Source of the DNA: SIG452 sp045631485
GTDB lineage: Bacteria > Bacillota > Clostridia > UMGS1840
Reading direction: 5' to 3'
Length of the DNA: 64,000 bases
Assembly: GCA_045631485.1 (NCBI GenBank)
Contig: JAZQUU010000019.1
Span: 26,344-90,343, forward strand
The position numbers and the translations under genes were made by a program. This document shows positions 51,510 through 63,100 of the stretch, in pieces; positions within the stretch are counted from its first letter, which is position 1, and every line of letters begins with the position of its first letter. The notes under the pieces were generated by a model, which saw only the letters and a list, made by a program, of their open reading frames with translations, made no database searches and was not told the DNA's origin.

Positions 51510-51622
51510 ATTATTGTTTTTGAAATATCACATACAAACTGATTTTCGTCCTGCACAAGACAATAAAAAACGAAAATCAAAATTCAACTTTCTGTGTGTG
51601 CAAAAAAAGGAGGACTCCCCGT

Positions 51623-54600
51623 ATGTTCAAAAAGTTCTTGAGCTTTTGTCTGGTTGTTGTGATGCTTACAAGCTGCATCTGTACTCAGGCATTTGCTGCA
51701 ACAACTGCGGATTCCGCTATCCGTATTGAATCCACATTATCTGTGGAAGCTCCCCATGCAGGCGTTTTTCAAGTCACTGCCGATAAAAATGTGATGTTGG
51801 AAAACGAAACCGGTCACTATGTTGAATTGACCGCAGGCAAAGCAGGAAATATCGTGTTATTAAAAGGCGCCAACACCTTAACCGTGAATACCCCTGCCAA
51901 TTTTACCTTTGCTTCACCGGATGGCCAAGGCTTGGATTTGGTTACCACCGTGGCACATCGTGGTTTTACCGACCTTATCACCACCGATTATGTTTCCGGA
52001 GGAAGTCGGGATATCGGTCCCGGAGCTTCTTATACCTATACTATGAATGTTCCTAAAGCAGGTATGTACTATCTGTCCATTCAGAAACAAAGTGCTGCTA
52101 CCAATAAATTCTGCACCATTGTTACCGAAAACGGCTTGAAAGCCGAAATCAAGCATACCACCTGGGGCTGGAACCACATGGGTGAAGACGGCACCGTGGA
52201 ATATGTTTACTTAAGTGCAGGAGAACAGGATTTTGTTGTGACCAACAATTCCGATAACTGGATTACCTTAAACGACTTCAGAATTTCCAACACCACCGAT
52301 TACTCCGATAATCTGGGTTGGGATAACGTGAAATTCGATATTGCCGAAGTAGTAGTTACTCCTACCGCAACTCCCACACCTACTGCAACTCCTGCTCCCG
52401 GAGCAACCGTTACCTATACCGCTCCCTGCGCAGGAGTATTTCAGGTGACCTCCGATAAAGCAGTTACTCTGACCAACGAAACCGGTCATTATGTGACTTT
52501 AGCGGCAAACACTCCCGGTAAATTATTCTTAATTCAGGGTGTTAACACCATTACCACCACCGATAAGTCCGCTACTTTAACCTTTACCGAACTTAGCAAT
52601 CAGGGATTGGAATACTTATCTTCCGTGGCACACAATGATTTGCCCTACGGTCATAATGAACACATCTTTGTGACCAATGTGAATGTGCCTGCAGGAAGCT
52701 CTGCAACCGTTACCGCAAATGTGCCGAAAGCAGGTATGTATTATCTTTCTCTGCAAAGAAATGACACTCCCTTAAATGCCATCGTTACCATTGAAACCGA
52801 AACCGGTATGTATGCAGCAATCAATCAGACCGGAGGCGGTTGGAACCACATGGGCACCGACGGCACCGTGGAATATGTATATTTAAGAGCAGGCGAACAA
52901 ACCTTTACCATTCATAATGCCGGAACAATCTACGGAACCTTTGATAACTTGCGTATTTCCGAAACTGTCAACTGGCATAACGACTTAAATTGGAATAACG
53001 TAAAAATTACTGAATACGTTGCTCCCGTAGTTTATCCCGATTATGTAACCACCGCTAGCATCAATCTCCCCGGAACCGCTTCCAATTTGGCAGGTTGTTT
53101 AACCGGCGGAACCGGTGCTTCTGCAGTTGATGGAGGCTATCTCTGGATATCTGCAGGATGCTCTGCCGATTTCACCGTTCCCTGCACCGATGAAGGTGTG
53201 TATATGGTTCAGGTGAAATCCAGCAACGAGACAATTGTGCAGGTAGAAGCAAACGGAACCTACTATACCGATGTGGCAATGAGTGCAAACTCCTTCTCCC
53301 ACAAGCGTGAAGATGGTTCCTATGCACTGATTTACTTAAACGAAGGAGACAACCTTGTGACCTTCTATTCCGGCAGTGCAGGCATCACTTTATATAACTT
53401 AGAATTCAAGGCTTCCAATTATCTGTTTGACCAGGATATTGCTTGCGATGAAAGCTTGTGCTTCAAAATGGCAGAAGGAGAAGAACAGCCCAGACCCACC
53501 CCTTCCGAAACTGCGGCTCCCACCGCTACTCCCCTGCCTACCGCTACTCCCACTCCTACTCCTGATATGAGCAACGCAGAACAGTTTACTGTGTATGAAG
53601 CAGAAAGCGTAACCTTTGAAGGAGTGAGCACCACTACCTACAACGGCGAAACCGCTATCGTAGCAACCGACGGATATAATTTGGTGTATCCCATTACCGT
53701 GGAAAATAACACTACTTATAATCTTTATATAAACGGTGCGGCTTGGAAAGATGTAACCTTGGATATCCGTATTGACGGCGTATTCTATAAAAACTACTAT
53801 CAACACTTCCAGTTGCCCGGTAAAAACAGCGCTACCTATGAATATCAACAGGATTTGGTGGCAACCTTCCCCTTAACAAAAGGTTCTCACACCATTACCA
53901 TTATTCCTTATGCAGATACCTATTATTTTGATTCCTTTGTGTTGGAAGACCATTCCAGCCGTGGCTACAAATTTATTCACGGTTTTGAAGGAGTAAAAAC
54001 CTCTCAAGAAGCATACAAACTGTTGCAGGCAACTGCAGATGCCGCAGGCATCAACTTAGCGGCTGATTGCCAAAATCTGTTGTGTCCCGAAATGAACTTC
54101 TGGTCTATGGTAGGAAAAGACTACGGCGTGAAGGAAGATGCTTTGGCGGCATACAACAATGCCATCGCAAATCCCGTGGTAACCGCTACCAACACAAGCG
54201 GCAACAAATTAAAAGCAGGCAGTTCCACCGTAAGTATTGACTGCTCCTCCATTCCCACCAATGTAACCTTATATGCAGGTGTATATAATAACATCGGAAA
54301 CAAGCTGTTAGGAAATGTGAATATTGAAGCATCCAACGGAAAAACCGTTACCTTTGATTTAACAAATGTTGCGGCAGGAAGCACCTTAAAGGTGTTTGCA
54401 ATCGGCGATGCCGATGAATTTACTCCTCACACTTCCGACGGAGTATATGCACATATTTATGTGGCAACCAACGGGAAAGCTACCAACGACGGTCTGTCTC
54501 CCGAAACTCCTTTAGCTACCATCGCTCAGGCATTAACGAAAGTAAAAACTTTAAACACCAATATGACCGGTGATATTATTGTTCACGTTGCTCCCGGTAC

Positions 54601-56329
54601 TTATCGCAGCAACGTATCCATCAATATTGATTCTACCATGAGCGGTAAAAACGGTTACAAGGTTATCTTTAAAGCAGAAGACCCCAATAATAAGCCCGTG
54701 ATTTCCGGCGGTGAAGATTTAAGCGGTAAATGGAAAAAAGTTTCCGGCAAAAACTACTGGGTAGCATCTACCACCACCCGTGAAACCAGAGCGTTATACA
54801 TCAACGGTTATCAGGCAACCTTAGCCAAAACCGAATTCTTCTTTGACGGTTGGGGTTATATCACACCCGTTGACCCCATCAACGAAACTCACACCGCAGA
54901 CGGTATCCGAGTAAATTTAAGATACGAAACCGAGTTCCCCCAAAATTTAGCAGACGTAAGCGGTATGATGTTGGTAACCAACGCAGCCTTTGCAAATCAG
55001 CGTCTCCCCGTGGACAAGGTGACCTATTCCACCTCTGAAAACATGGCGAATATTTATATCACCCGTCCCCGTTATCACGCTCTTTTGAACAACTTAGTAT
55101 ACTCTATCGCACCTTCTTATGGTCAGAATTACTATCTGGAAAATTCTATTCTGTTCTTAGACCAACCCGGCGAATTTTTCTTTGATAAATCTGCCCGTAA
55201 AATGTATTACTACCCCTACGCAAATGAAGATATGAACACCGCAGAAACCTATTGTGCAGTTACCGACTATCTGATGGATATTAAAGGGGTAAGCTTAGAT
55301 AATCCGGTGCAGAACATCACCTTTGACGGTTTTGCCTTCAAATACGGTGCCAACGACAGAGTCTCTGCTGAAGGTGCGGCATTTACCCAAACTGACGAAC
55401 AATGGCTGGGCGGTGAAACCTGGTACGGACAGTGGTTGTTCCCTGCTCAGGTTACCTTAGACCATGCAAGCGGTATTGAAATCTTAAACTGTGAATTTGC
55501 AAACTTAGGTTCCAATGCATTAAACATTATCAACGGCTCCAACGGCATTAAAGTTTCCGGCAACTATTTCCACGATATTTCCGGTACTGCCGTGGTAATC
55601 GGCCACACATTACTGCAGGATAACGGCGTTGCAAGAGACCGTGTAAACACCGTTGAAGTAGACAACAACATTATCGACCGCGTCGCTCAGGAATTCTTAA
55701 ATACTACCGGTATTTCTTTGTACTATGCGGGTAATGTTAACATTCACCATAATGACATTAAAAACCTTCCCTACTCCGGTATTGTTGCAGGTTGGGGATG
55801 GGGTGCTGCAAACCCGTTAGACGTAAAAGATAATACCATTGCATACAACAAAATTCAGAATGTGATGAGCGTGTTGAGTGATGGTGCCCATATTTACACC
55901 GTAGGAAAAATGGACAATCTTCACATTCACGATAACTATTTAATTGACCCGGGTAATCACCTGCGTGGCGGTATTTATCTTGATCAGTGTACCAATAACA
56001 CCTACATTACCGATAACGTAATCACCAAGGCGAACGATTCCAACGACCGTTGGTTATTTGCAAGAAAATATGTTGACCTTGCAAATATCTACTGTGGGCA
56101 CAACCATACCGACGGTCAGAAACCATCCACCATCGTGCAGTATCCTTTTGATAGCGGTGCTGTTACAATGGATGCCAACAAATACAACGTAAAAGAATGG
56201 AATTTCGTTGCCAGAAAGATTATGAGCTGTGCCGGTGTGGAAGATACCACACGTTTCGACAATATTCCTGCATATCCGTCCTGGAGAACCATGCGTATGC
56301 TGGATAATCCCATTACCGCAAACAACTAA
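51623..56329 (+). CDS. Giant exported beta-helix protein (protein 3)
   Basis: 1568 residues from ATG 51623, with AAGGAGG 10 nt upstream. A signal peptide (MFKKFLSFCLVVVMLTSCIC, cut near AFA-AT), two AGVFQVT modules with jelly-roll partners (about 43-245 and 266-470), Thr/Pro linkers (about 248-262 and 625-648), a CBM6/35-like module opening EQFTVYEAESVTFEG (about 653-795), a helical module with FWSMVGKDY, an Ig-like module (about 856-935), then a 620-residue right-handed beta-helix opening with a DUF1565-like ATNGKATNDGLSPETPLATI. Helix landmarks: GEFFFDKSARKMYYYPYAN and NVNIHHNDIKNLPYSGIVAG. The helix part recalls polysaccharide-active families such as GH141 (tentative). Catalytic residues not assigned. 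Confidence 0.88.
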   Translation: MFKKFLSFCLVVVMLTSCICTQAFAATTADSAIRIESTLSVEAPHAGVFQVTADKNVMLENETGHYVELTAGKAGNIVLLKGANTLTVNTPANFTFASPDGQGLDLVTTVAHRGFTDLITTDYVSGGSRDIGPGASYTYTMNVPKAGMYYLSIQKQSAATNKFCTIVTENGLKAEIKHTTWGWNHMGEDGTVEYVYLSAGEQDFVVTNNSDNWITLNDFRISNTTDYSDNLGWDNVKFDIAEVVVTPTATPTPTATPAPGATVTYTAPCAGVFQVTSDKAVTLTNETGHYVTLAANTPGKLFLIQGVNTITTTDKSATLTFTELSNQGLEYLSSVAHNDLPYGHNEHIFVTNVNVPAGSSATVTANVPKAGMYYLSLQRNDTPLNAIVTIETETGMYAAINQTGGGWNHMGTDGTVEYVYLRAGEQTFTIHNAGTIYGTFDNLRISETVNWHNDLNWNNVKITEYVAPVVYPDYVTTASINLPGTASNLAGCLTGGTGASAVDGGYLWISAGCSADFTVPCTDEGVYMVQVKSSNETIVQVEANGTYYTDVAMSANSFSHKREDGSYALIYLNEGDNLVTFYSGSAGITLYNLEFKASNYLFDQDIACDESLCFKMAEGEEQPRPTPSETAAPTATPLPTATPTPTPDMSNAEQFTVYEAESVTFEGVSTTTYNGETAIVATDGYNLVYPITVENNTTYNLYINGAAWKDVTLDIRIDGVFYKNYYQHFQLPGKNSATYEYQQDLVATFPLTKGSHTITIIPYADTYYFDSFVLEDHSSRGYKFIHGFEGVKTSQEAYKLLQATADAAGINLAADCQNLLCPEMNFWSMVGKDYGVKEDALAAYNNAIANPVVTATNTSGNKLKAGSSTVSIDCSSIPTNVTLYAGVYNNIGNKLLGNVNIEASNGKTVTFDLTNVAAGSTLKVFAIGDADEFTPHTSDGVYAHIYVATNGKATNDGLSPETPLATIAQALTKVKTLNTNMTGDIIVHVAPGTYRSNVSINIDSTMSGKNGYKVIFKAEDPNNKPVISGGEDLSGKWKKVSGKNYWVASTTTRETRALYINGYQATLAKTEFFFDGWGYITPVDPINETHTADGIRVNLRYETEFPQNLADVSGMMLVTNAAFANQRLPVDKVTYSTSENMANIYITRPRYHALLNNLVYSIAPSYGQNYYLENSILFLDQPGEFFFDKSARKMYYYPYANEDMNTAETYCAVTDYLMDIKGVSLDNPVQNITFDGFAFKYGANDRVSAEGAAFTQTDEQWLGGETWYGQWLFPAQVTLDHASGIEILNCEFANLGSNALNIINGSNGIKVSGNYFHDISGTAVVIGHTLLQDNGVARDRVNTVEVDNNIIDRVAQEFLNTTGISLYYAGNVNIHHNDIKNLPYSGIVAGWGWGAANPLDVKDNTIAYNKIQNVMSVLSDGAHIYTVGKMDNLHIHDNYLIDPGNHLRGGIYLDQCTNNTYITDNVITKANDSNDRWLFARKYVDLANIYCGHNHTDGQKPSTIVQYPFDSGAVTMDANKYNVKEWNFVARKIMSCAGVEDTTRFDNIPAYPSWRTMRMLDNPITANN

Positions 56330-56342
56330 ATTATAAAATGTC

Positions 56343-56381
56343 AAAAAGAAGATGCTGTTCCCTGACAGTATCTTCTTTTTT
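56343..56381 (+). terminator. Terminator of protein 3 gene
   Basis: AAAAAGAAGATGCTGT pairs imperfectly with ACAGTATCTTCTTTTTT. Confidence 0.8.
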
Positions 56382-56439
56382 GATGACGAAAAAGCAAATT
56401 TTCTAGGATAAAAACATCAGATATTCGTCACCTCTGCTC

Positions 56440-56468
56440 TTTACAAACAGGATAAAATATGGTATAAT
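56440..56468 (+). promoter_or_regulatory. Promoter of protein 4
   Basis: TTTACA (56440-56445), 17 nt, TATAAT (56463-56468); the leader is about 130 nt. Confidence 0.82.
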
Positions 56469-56604
56469 ATGTCCCGTATGATGTGTGTTTTCAACAAATT
56501 ATATCAAAACAGCTCATAGCTTTCATTTTTTGATGTAAGTTTGTTGTATGTTGCATCAAGGACTTCTGTTTTATTATAATTCCACATAAAAAGGAGAAAA
56601 GCTT

Positions 56605-59600
56605 ATGATGAAAAAACTTCTGAGCGTTGTCCTGGCGGTTATCACACTGCTTAGCTGCCTTACCTTTTCTACAGTAAGTGCTGCTTCTGCCTGGACAGGA
56701 AAATTTAATGACTTAGCCAGCCATAAAAATGGCTACTTAGGGGAAAACTGGGCAATGGATTCATTTACCGGAACCGTTGCAGGTGTGGACTACAGCGCAT
56801 CCGCTACCACTCCCTTTCCCGGCAGTGGCGTGTTTCACATGGCAAACGGTGACTGGGGTAAATATCAGGTAACCGTCCCCTATACCGGCGTTTATGCAAT
56901 GCAGCTTTATACCGGCGGAATCTCAGATGGAGATTCCGTAACGCTGAAGGTATCCACCGAAAGCGGATATTATTCGGAACACACTGTTACCGGTGCCGGC
57001 TGGACCTCAGGTTACAGTCAGGACCAACCTATTTACTTAAAAGAAGGCAAAAACATTATCACCGTTACCAATATGGGACCCGGTAGTTGCAATTTCAACG
57101 CATATGATATGGGCCTTTTAAATCTGAACGGTGCCGCAGCCTCCTTGGATTACATCTCCTTAGTGCAAAAAATCGAAGATCCCAATGTGAAACCGGAAGT
57201 GGAACGAATTGATCCCTCTTCCCTGCCCGGTTCCAACAAAATGGAAGCGGAAGCTGTAACCACCGGTACTGCTGATGGAAACAGAACAATTGTTGCTCTG
57301 CAAACCGGAGCAAACTTAGGTTACAACTTCACTACCACTGAAGACACCGTGATGGACTTATACCTGTGTGGTGCAGCGTGGAAAGATGTTTCCTTTGATG
57401 TTACCGTAGACGGAACTCGTCTTTCTTATGAAACAATGCATTTTAATTCCCGTTGGGGAAGCACCCCTGCCTACAAGCAGGAAAAAGTGTTCTCCTTCCC
57501 GGTTGCCAAAGGGAATCACAGAGTGGAATTATATTTCTATACCGATAACTTTAAATTTGACTACATTGCTTTAATGCCTCATTATGCAGATGCAATGAAG
57601 TTGTTAAACGGAATCCCTAATACCGCTACCGCTATTGAAGTTTACGACTTATTCGATAACTACGGTGCTGCATTAGGCGTTGGCATTTGGGATGACACCG
57701 CAGATTTACATGCTCCTGAAACTGCGTTCTGGAGTATGGTTGGAAAAACCTATGAAGATTTCAGTGCACTGTTGGATGCTTATGATGCGATTTTAGAAAG
57801 AGAAGCAGGTTCTCCTTCTGTTACTGTTTCCGGCTCCACTGTTACCATTGATGCAACTTTTCTGCCCGAAAATGCAAATGTTGTGGTTGGTGTATATGCA
57901 GGCAACAAACTGATTAGCGTGAATGCTGCTGAAAAAAGCGGCACAACCTACACCACAAATGTGGCAGGATATGGTAGTGGAAAAACTTTAAAAGTGATGG
58001 CTGTGGGTGATTTTGACACCTTAATTCCCGATACCACCGATGGTATTTATGCTCATTATTATGTGGCAACCAACGGAAAATCTACCAATGCAGGCACATC
58101 TTCAGACAAGCCTTTGGCTACAATCGCGCAGGCATTAACCAAAATCAAAGCAATCAACTCCAATATGACCGGTGATATTATCGTTCACGTTGCTCCCGGT
58201 GTATACCGCAGTAACGTATCTATTAACATCGACCCCACTATGGGCGGTAAAAACGGATACAAAGTAATTATTCGTGCAGAAGATATGGATAATATGCCCG
58301 TGTTATCCGGTGGCGAACCCTTAACCGGAAAATGGAGCAAAGTTTCCGGCCAGAATTATTGGGTTGCTACCACAACCACCCGTGAAACCAGAACCTTATA
58401 CGTAAACGGATATCAGGCAACCATGGCAAATTCCGATGCCGCTTACAAAGGAAGCGGATACATCACTCCCGCAAATCCTTTAAATGATCTTCATGATGAA
58501 GACGGTATCAAATTCAGTTTATCCACCGGCTTCCCCAAAGGTCTGGATGGCATTTCCAATATGATGCTGGTAACAAACAATGCCTGGGCAGCGCAGCGTC
58601 TTCCTATTGAAAAAATTACCTATGACAGCTCCTATGCATATGTTTATATCAAACAGCCCAGATTCCATATTCTGCTGGATACCGTAACCGACACCATTCG
58701 TCCCGCGTATAACAAAAAGTTCTATGTGGAAAATGCAATGCCTCTTCTCAATCAGCCGGGCGAATTCTATTTTGATAAGTCTGCACGTAAGATGTATTAC
58801 TATCCCTATGCCAACGAAAATATGAAAACGGCAGAAACCTACTGTTCTGTTACCGACGGTTTGGTAAACATCACCGGTGTCAGCGATACCAACAAGGTGA
58901 CCAACATGTCCTTTGAAGGCATCTCCTTCCGCTACGGTGCATACGACCTGGTTACCGCAAACGGTGCAGTATTTAATCAGACGGATGATATGTGGTTGGG
59001 CGGTGAAACCTGGTACGGAAGCTACCTCTTCCCCGGTCAGGTCACTTTGGATTATACCGAAAATATCACCTTTGATAACTGCGAATTTGCTTGTTTAGGT
59101 TCCAATGCTTTAAATATTGAAGGTTCTTCTGAAAATATCCGTGTAACCAATTCTTATTTCCACGATATTTCCGGTACCGGCGTGGTTGTGGGAAGCTTCC
59201 AGGATGATAACAATGCAGGTTCTACCGACCGAGTTCACAATGTGGAAGTAGGAAACAACATCTTCCGCCGTTGTGCTCAGGAATTTTTAGGTTGTACCGC
59301 GGTTTCTCTGTACTATGCAGGAAATGTGAATATTCATCACAATGACATCAAAGATATGCCCTATTCCGGCATTGTTGCAGGTTGGGGTTGGGGTGCTGTA
59401 AATCCGCCTGACGTAAAAGACAATGTGATTGCATATAACCGCATCGAAAAAGCTTGTCAGGTATTGGATGACGGTGCTCAGATTTACACCGTGGGCAGAA
59501 TGGATAATCTGCAGATTAACGATAACTATTTTATCAATCCCGGTACCTACCGCAAAGCAGGACTTTACTTAGACGCCGTAACCACTAACACCTACGCTGC

Positions 59601-59913
59601 CGATAATGTATTCTATAAAGCAAACGACAGTGGTGACTTCTGGTTCTTCGCCAGAAAGAACGTGGATATTGATGACTGTTACTTCGGTTACAATCATTCC
59701 GATGGTAAGAAACCGTCCTCTATTCCCTATCCCTGGGATACCTCCGGCGTTACCATTGCCAACAACAAGTTAAGCCAGACTTCCTGGACTCAGGAAGCAC
59801 AGAGAATCATTGCAGAAGCAGGTTTAGAGGATAAAACCAGACTGAATGACATTGATACGTATCCTTCCTGGAGAACACTTCGTATGAATGACTCTGTTAT
59901 CATTATTAATTAA
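56605..59913 (+). CDS. Exported beta-helix protein (protein 4)
   Basis: 1102 residues. Signal peptide MMKKLLSVVLAVITLLSCLT (cut near VSA-AS); AAAGGAG upstream. Domains: an N-terminal jelly-roll (about 28-185; WGKYQVTVPYTGVYAMQLY, typical of CBM6/35-like folds), a second CBM-like module (about 213-330; KMEAEAVTTGTADGN), a helical module (ETAFWSMVGKTYEDFSALLD), an Ig-like module (about 401-478; VVVGVYAGNKLISV to LKVMAVGDFDTLIP) and the beta-helix (about 480-1102). It lacks the AGVY module of its neighbours. The helix is very close to that of protein 5, evidence of tandem duplication. Single-gene unit with its own promoter and terminator. Confidence 0.88.
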   Translation: MMKKLLSVVLAVITLLSCLTFSTVSAASAWTGKFNDLASHKNGYLGENWAMDSFTGTVAGVDYSASATTPFPGSGVFHMANGDWGKYQVTVPYTGVYAMQLYTGGISDGDSVTLKVSTESGYYSEHTVTGAGWTSGYSQDQPIYLKEGKNIITVTNMGPGSCNFNAYDMGLLNLNGAAASLDYISLVQKIEDPNVKPEVERIDPSSLPGSNKMEAEAVTTGTADGNRTIVALQTGANLGYNFTTTEDTVMDLYLCGAAWKDVSFDVTVDGTRLSYETMHFNSRWGSTPAYKQEKVFSFPVAKGNHRVELYFYTDNFKFDYIALMPHYADAMKLLNGIPNTATAIEVYDLFDNYGAALGVGIWDDTADLHAPETAFWSMVGKTYEDFSALLDAYDAILEREAGSPSVTVSGSTVTIDATFLPENANVVVGVYAGNKLISVNAAEKSGTTYTTNVAGYGSGKTLKVMAVGDFDTLIPDTTDGIYAHYYVATNGKSTNAGTSSDKPLATIAQALTKIKAINSNMTGDIIVHVAPGVYRSNVSINIDPTMGGKNGYKVIIRAEDMDNMPVLSGGEPLTGKWSKVSGQNYWVATTTTRETRTLYVNGYQATMANSDAAYKGSGYITPANPLNDLHDEDGIKFSLSTGFPKGLDGISNMMLVTNNAWAAQRLPIEKITYDSSYAYVYIKQPRFHILLDTVTDTIRPAYNKKFYVENAMPLLNQPGEFYFDKSARKMYYYPYANENMKTAETYCSVTDGLVNITGVSDTNKVTNMSFEGISFRYGAYDLVTANGAVFNQTDDMWLGGETWYGSYLFPGQVTLDYTENITFDNCEFACLGSNALNIEGSSENIRVTNSYFHDISGTGVVVGSFQDDNNAGSTDRVHNVEVGNNIFRRCAQEFLGCTAVSLYYAGNVNIHHNDIKDMPYSGIVAGWGWGAVNPPDVKDNVIAYNRIEKACQVLDDGAQIYTVGRMDNLQINDNYFINPGTYRKAGLYLDAVTTNTYAADNVFYKANDSGDFWFFARKNVDIDDCYFGYNHSDGKKPSSIPYPWDTSGVTIANNKLSQTSWTQEAQRIIAEAGLEDKTRLNDIDTYPSWRTLRMNDSVIIIN

Positions 59914-59926
59914 TTTGATTTTTATA

Positions 59927-59963
59927 AAAAGAAAGGTGCTGCCTTATGCAGCACCTTTCTTTT
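59927..59963 (+). terminator. Terminator of protein 4 gene
   Basis: AAAAGAAAGGTGCTGC, 5 nt loop, GCAGCACCTTTCTTTT. Confidence 0.93.
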
Positions 59964-60027
59964 GTTATAATGTGTCTGTTAATGAAAAAAAGTAGCAATT
60001 TTTCACCTTATCTACCTTTTTATGTCC

Positions 60028-60056
60028 TTTACATCTGAAAGAAAATATAGTATAAT
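60028..60056 (+). promoter_or_regulatory. Promoter of protein 5
   Basis: TTTACA (60028-60033), 17 nt, TATAAT (60051-60056). Same -35, spacing and -10 as protein 4. Confidence 0.82.
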
Positions 60057-60131
60057 GATATAAAAATCGCTATATTTTGAATTTCAGGATATAAATGATG
60101 CTTCTATACTATATAAAAAAGGAGAAACACC

Positions 60132-63100
60132 ATGACAAAAAAACTTCTGAGTCTCAGCCTGGCATTTATTCTGATGTTAAGTTGTCTCTTGGTTCAATCT
60201 GTATCTGTAAGTGCAGCAAATGAAGTAGATTACCAAAATGCTCCTTATGCAGGTGTTTACAAAGTAACTGCAGATAAAGCCACCACTGTGACCACAGAAA
60301 TCGGTTCGGTTGCAGAATTATCTGCAGGCGAAACCGAATACATCTACTTAATTCAAGGACAAAACAATGTCAGCATCACCAACGATGCCGATATAACCAT
60401 TACCAAACTGGAAGATAATGGTCTGGATTATCTTAGTGAAATAAATATTCCGAAAGAACCCCTTATTTTTGAACAAGAAGATGCAATCGCCCTCAATTTT
60501 AACAAAACGTTAGCCCCCGGGGAAAGCTATTCCTTTCTCTACACTGCTTCCCAGGGTAAAAACGGTCTGATTTATCCTTATATCAGATTTTCTGCGGGAA
60601 ATGAAGCTACCCTGTATACCGATACCGGTTTTTATACTAAACTCAGCGGTTTTTACAATCAATCCGGTACCACCTGGGCTTGGGAGAGTGCAGACTGGAC
60701 AAACATCTGTTTATTATATGTCAGAGCCGGTTCCACCCGCGTCACCATTGAAAATACCGACACTGTTCCCATTACCATAACCGATATTCGCTTACATAGT
60801 GCCGGAGAACTCAACACTTCTCAATGGGCACATCAACTGAATGTGGCTTATTTAAAACCGATGGTCGGCGAAATGGAAGAAGACACTCCAACCACACCTC
60901 CCGCCACAGATGTGGTAGAGCGTATTGACCCCAACACCTTACCCGGCGCAAACAAAATGGAAGCTGAATTATTGGCTACCGGTTTTATTGACGGCGAAAG
61001 AATGGTTGTAAATGTGGGTTCCGGCGGAAATATGACCTTCAATTTCACCGCTTTAGAAGACACCATCATGGATTTATATCTGTGCGGTGCGGCTTGGAAA
61101 GATGTTTCCTTTGATGTTATCGTTGACGGAACCACCCTTTCCTACGAAACAATGCACTTTAACACTTCTTATTACGGCACCGCTGTTTACAATCAGGAAA
61201 AAGTGTACTCTTTCCCCGTAACCAAAGGAAATCACTCTATCAAACTGTATTTCTATACCGACAAATTCAGCTTTGACTACATGGCATTGATGCCTCATTA
61301 TTCGGATGCCATGATGCTCTTAAACGGTATCCCCAATGCTACCACCGCTAACGAAGTATATGACTTATTTGTAAGCTACGGTGCAACATTCGGAATTATC
61401 GTGGAAAATGATACTGCATCCTTACACGCTCCCGAAACTGCATTCTGGAGTATGGCAGGAAAAACCTACGAAAGCTTGGAAGCTATGGTGGACGCTTACG
61501 ATGCCTTATTGGCAAGCGAAAAATCAGCTCCCACCGTTTCCGTTTCCGGCTCTACCGCAACCATCAATGCAAACAGTTTGCCCAAAGACGCTTCCTTAGT
61601 GGTTGGTGTGTATGACGGCAACAAGTTGATTCACGTGGATACCGCAGTAAAAAGCAGTACAAGCTATACCGCTGATGTAATCGGTTATACCACCGGCAAA
61701 ACAATGAAGGTATTTGCAATCAACACCTTGGATGAATTAACTCCCAACACCACCGATGGTGTTTATGCACACTACTATGTGGCAACCACCGGGAAATCCT
61801 CTAACGCAGGTACCTCCGCAGATGCACCGTTGGCAACCATTGCTCAGGCATTTAACAAAATCAAAGCAATTAACTCCAAAATGACCGGTGATATTATCGT
61901 TCACGTTGCTCCCGGCGTTTACAAAAGTACCGTTTCTATCAATATCGACCAGACTATGGGAGGTAAAAACGGCTATAAAGTTATCGTCCGCGCAGAAGAT
62001 CCGGACAATATGCCCGTATTCTCCGGCGGTGAAGACTTAACCGGTAAATGGAGCAAGGTTTCCGGTAAAAACTACTGGGTAGCAAGCACTTCCACCCGTG
62101 ATACCAGAACACTTTATGTAAACGGTTATCAGGCAACTATGGCAAATACCGATGCTTACTATAAAGGTTCTGCATATATCACTCCCGAAAATCCCTTGAA
62201 CGATGCACATCAGGAAGACGGTATCAAATTCAAATTATCCACCGGCTTCCCCACCGGATTGGAAGGCATTTCCAATATGATGCTGGTAACCAACAGTTGT
62301 TGGGCATCTCAGCGTCTTCCCATTGACAAAATTACATATGATTCCACCTATGCATATGTTTATATCAAGCAGCCTCGTTTCCATATCTTATTGGACACCG
62401 TAACATCTACCATCTGTCCTAATTTAGACAGAAGCTATTACATTGAAAATGCAATGCCTCTGCTGGATCAGCCCGGCGAATTCTATTTTGATAAATCCGC
62501 CCGTAAAATGTATTACTATCCCTATTCCAACGAGAATATGAAAACTGCAGAAACCTACTGTTCAGTTACCGACGGATTATTCAATATCAAAGGTCTCAAC
62601 GATATCAACAAAGTAACCAACATCTCCTTTGAAGGCATCTCCTTCCGTTATGGTGCACACGACCAGGTTACCGTGAACGGTGCAGTGTTCCATCAGACTG
62701 ATAACCAGTGGTTAGGTGGCGAAACCTGGTACGGAAGCTATCTGTTCCCCGGTCAGATTACCTTAAACTATACCGATGGCATCACCTTTGACAACTGTGA
62801 ATTCAGCTGTATGGGTTCCAACGCTGTAAATATTGAAGGTTCCTCTGATAACATCCGTGTGACCAATTCTTATTTCCACGATATTTCCGGTACCGGCGTG
62901 GTTGTGGGAAACTGTTTGGACAATAACAACGATGCAGGCTCCTCCGACCGTGTTCACAATGTGGAAATTGATAACAACATCTTCCGTCGTTGTGCGCAGG
63001 AATTTTTAGGATGTACCGCAATTTCTCTGTACTATGCGGGTGAAGTAAACATCCACCACAACGACATCAAAGATATGCCCTATTCCGGTATCGTTGCAGG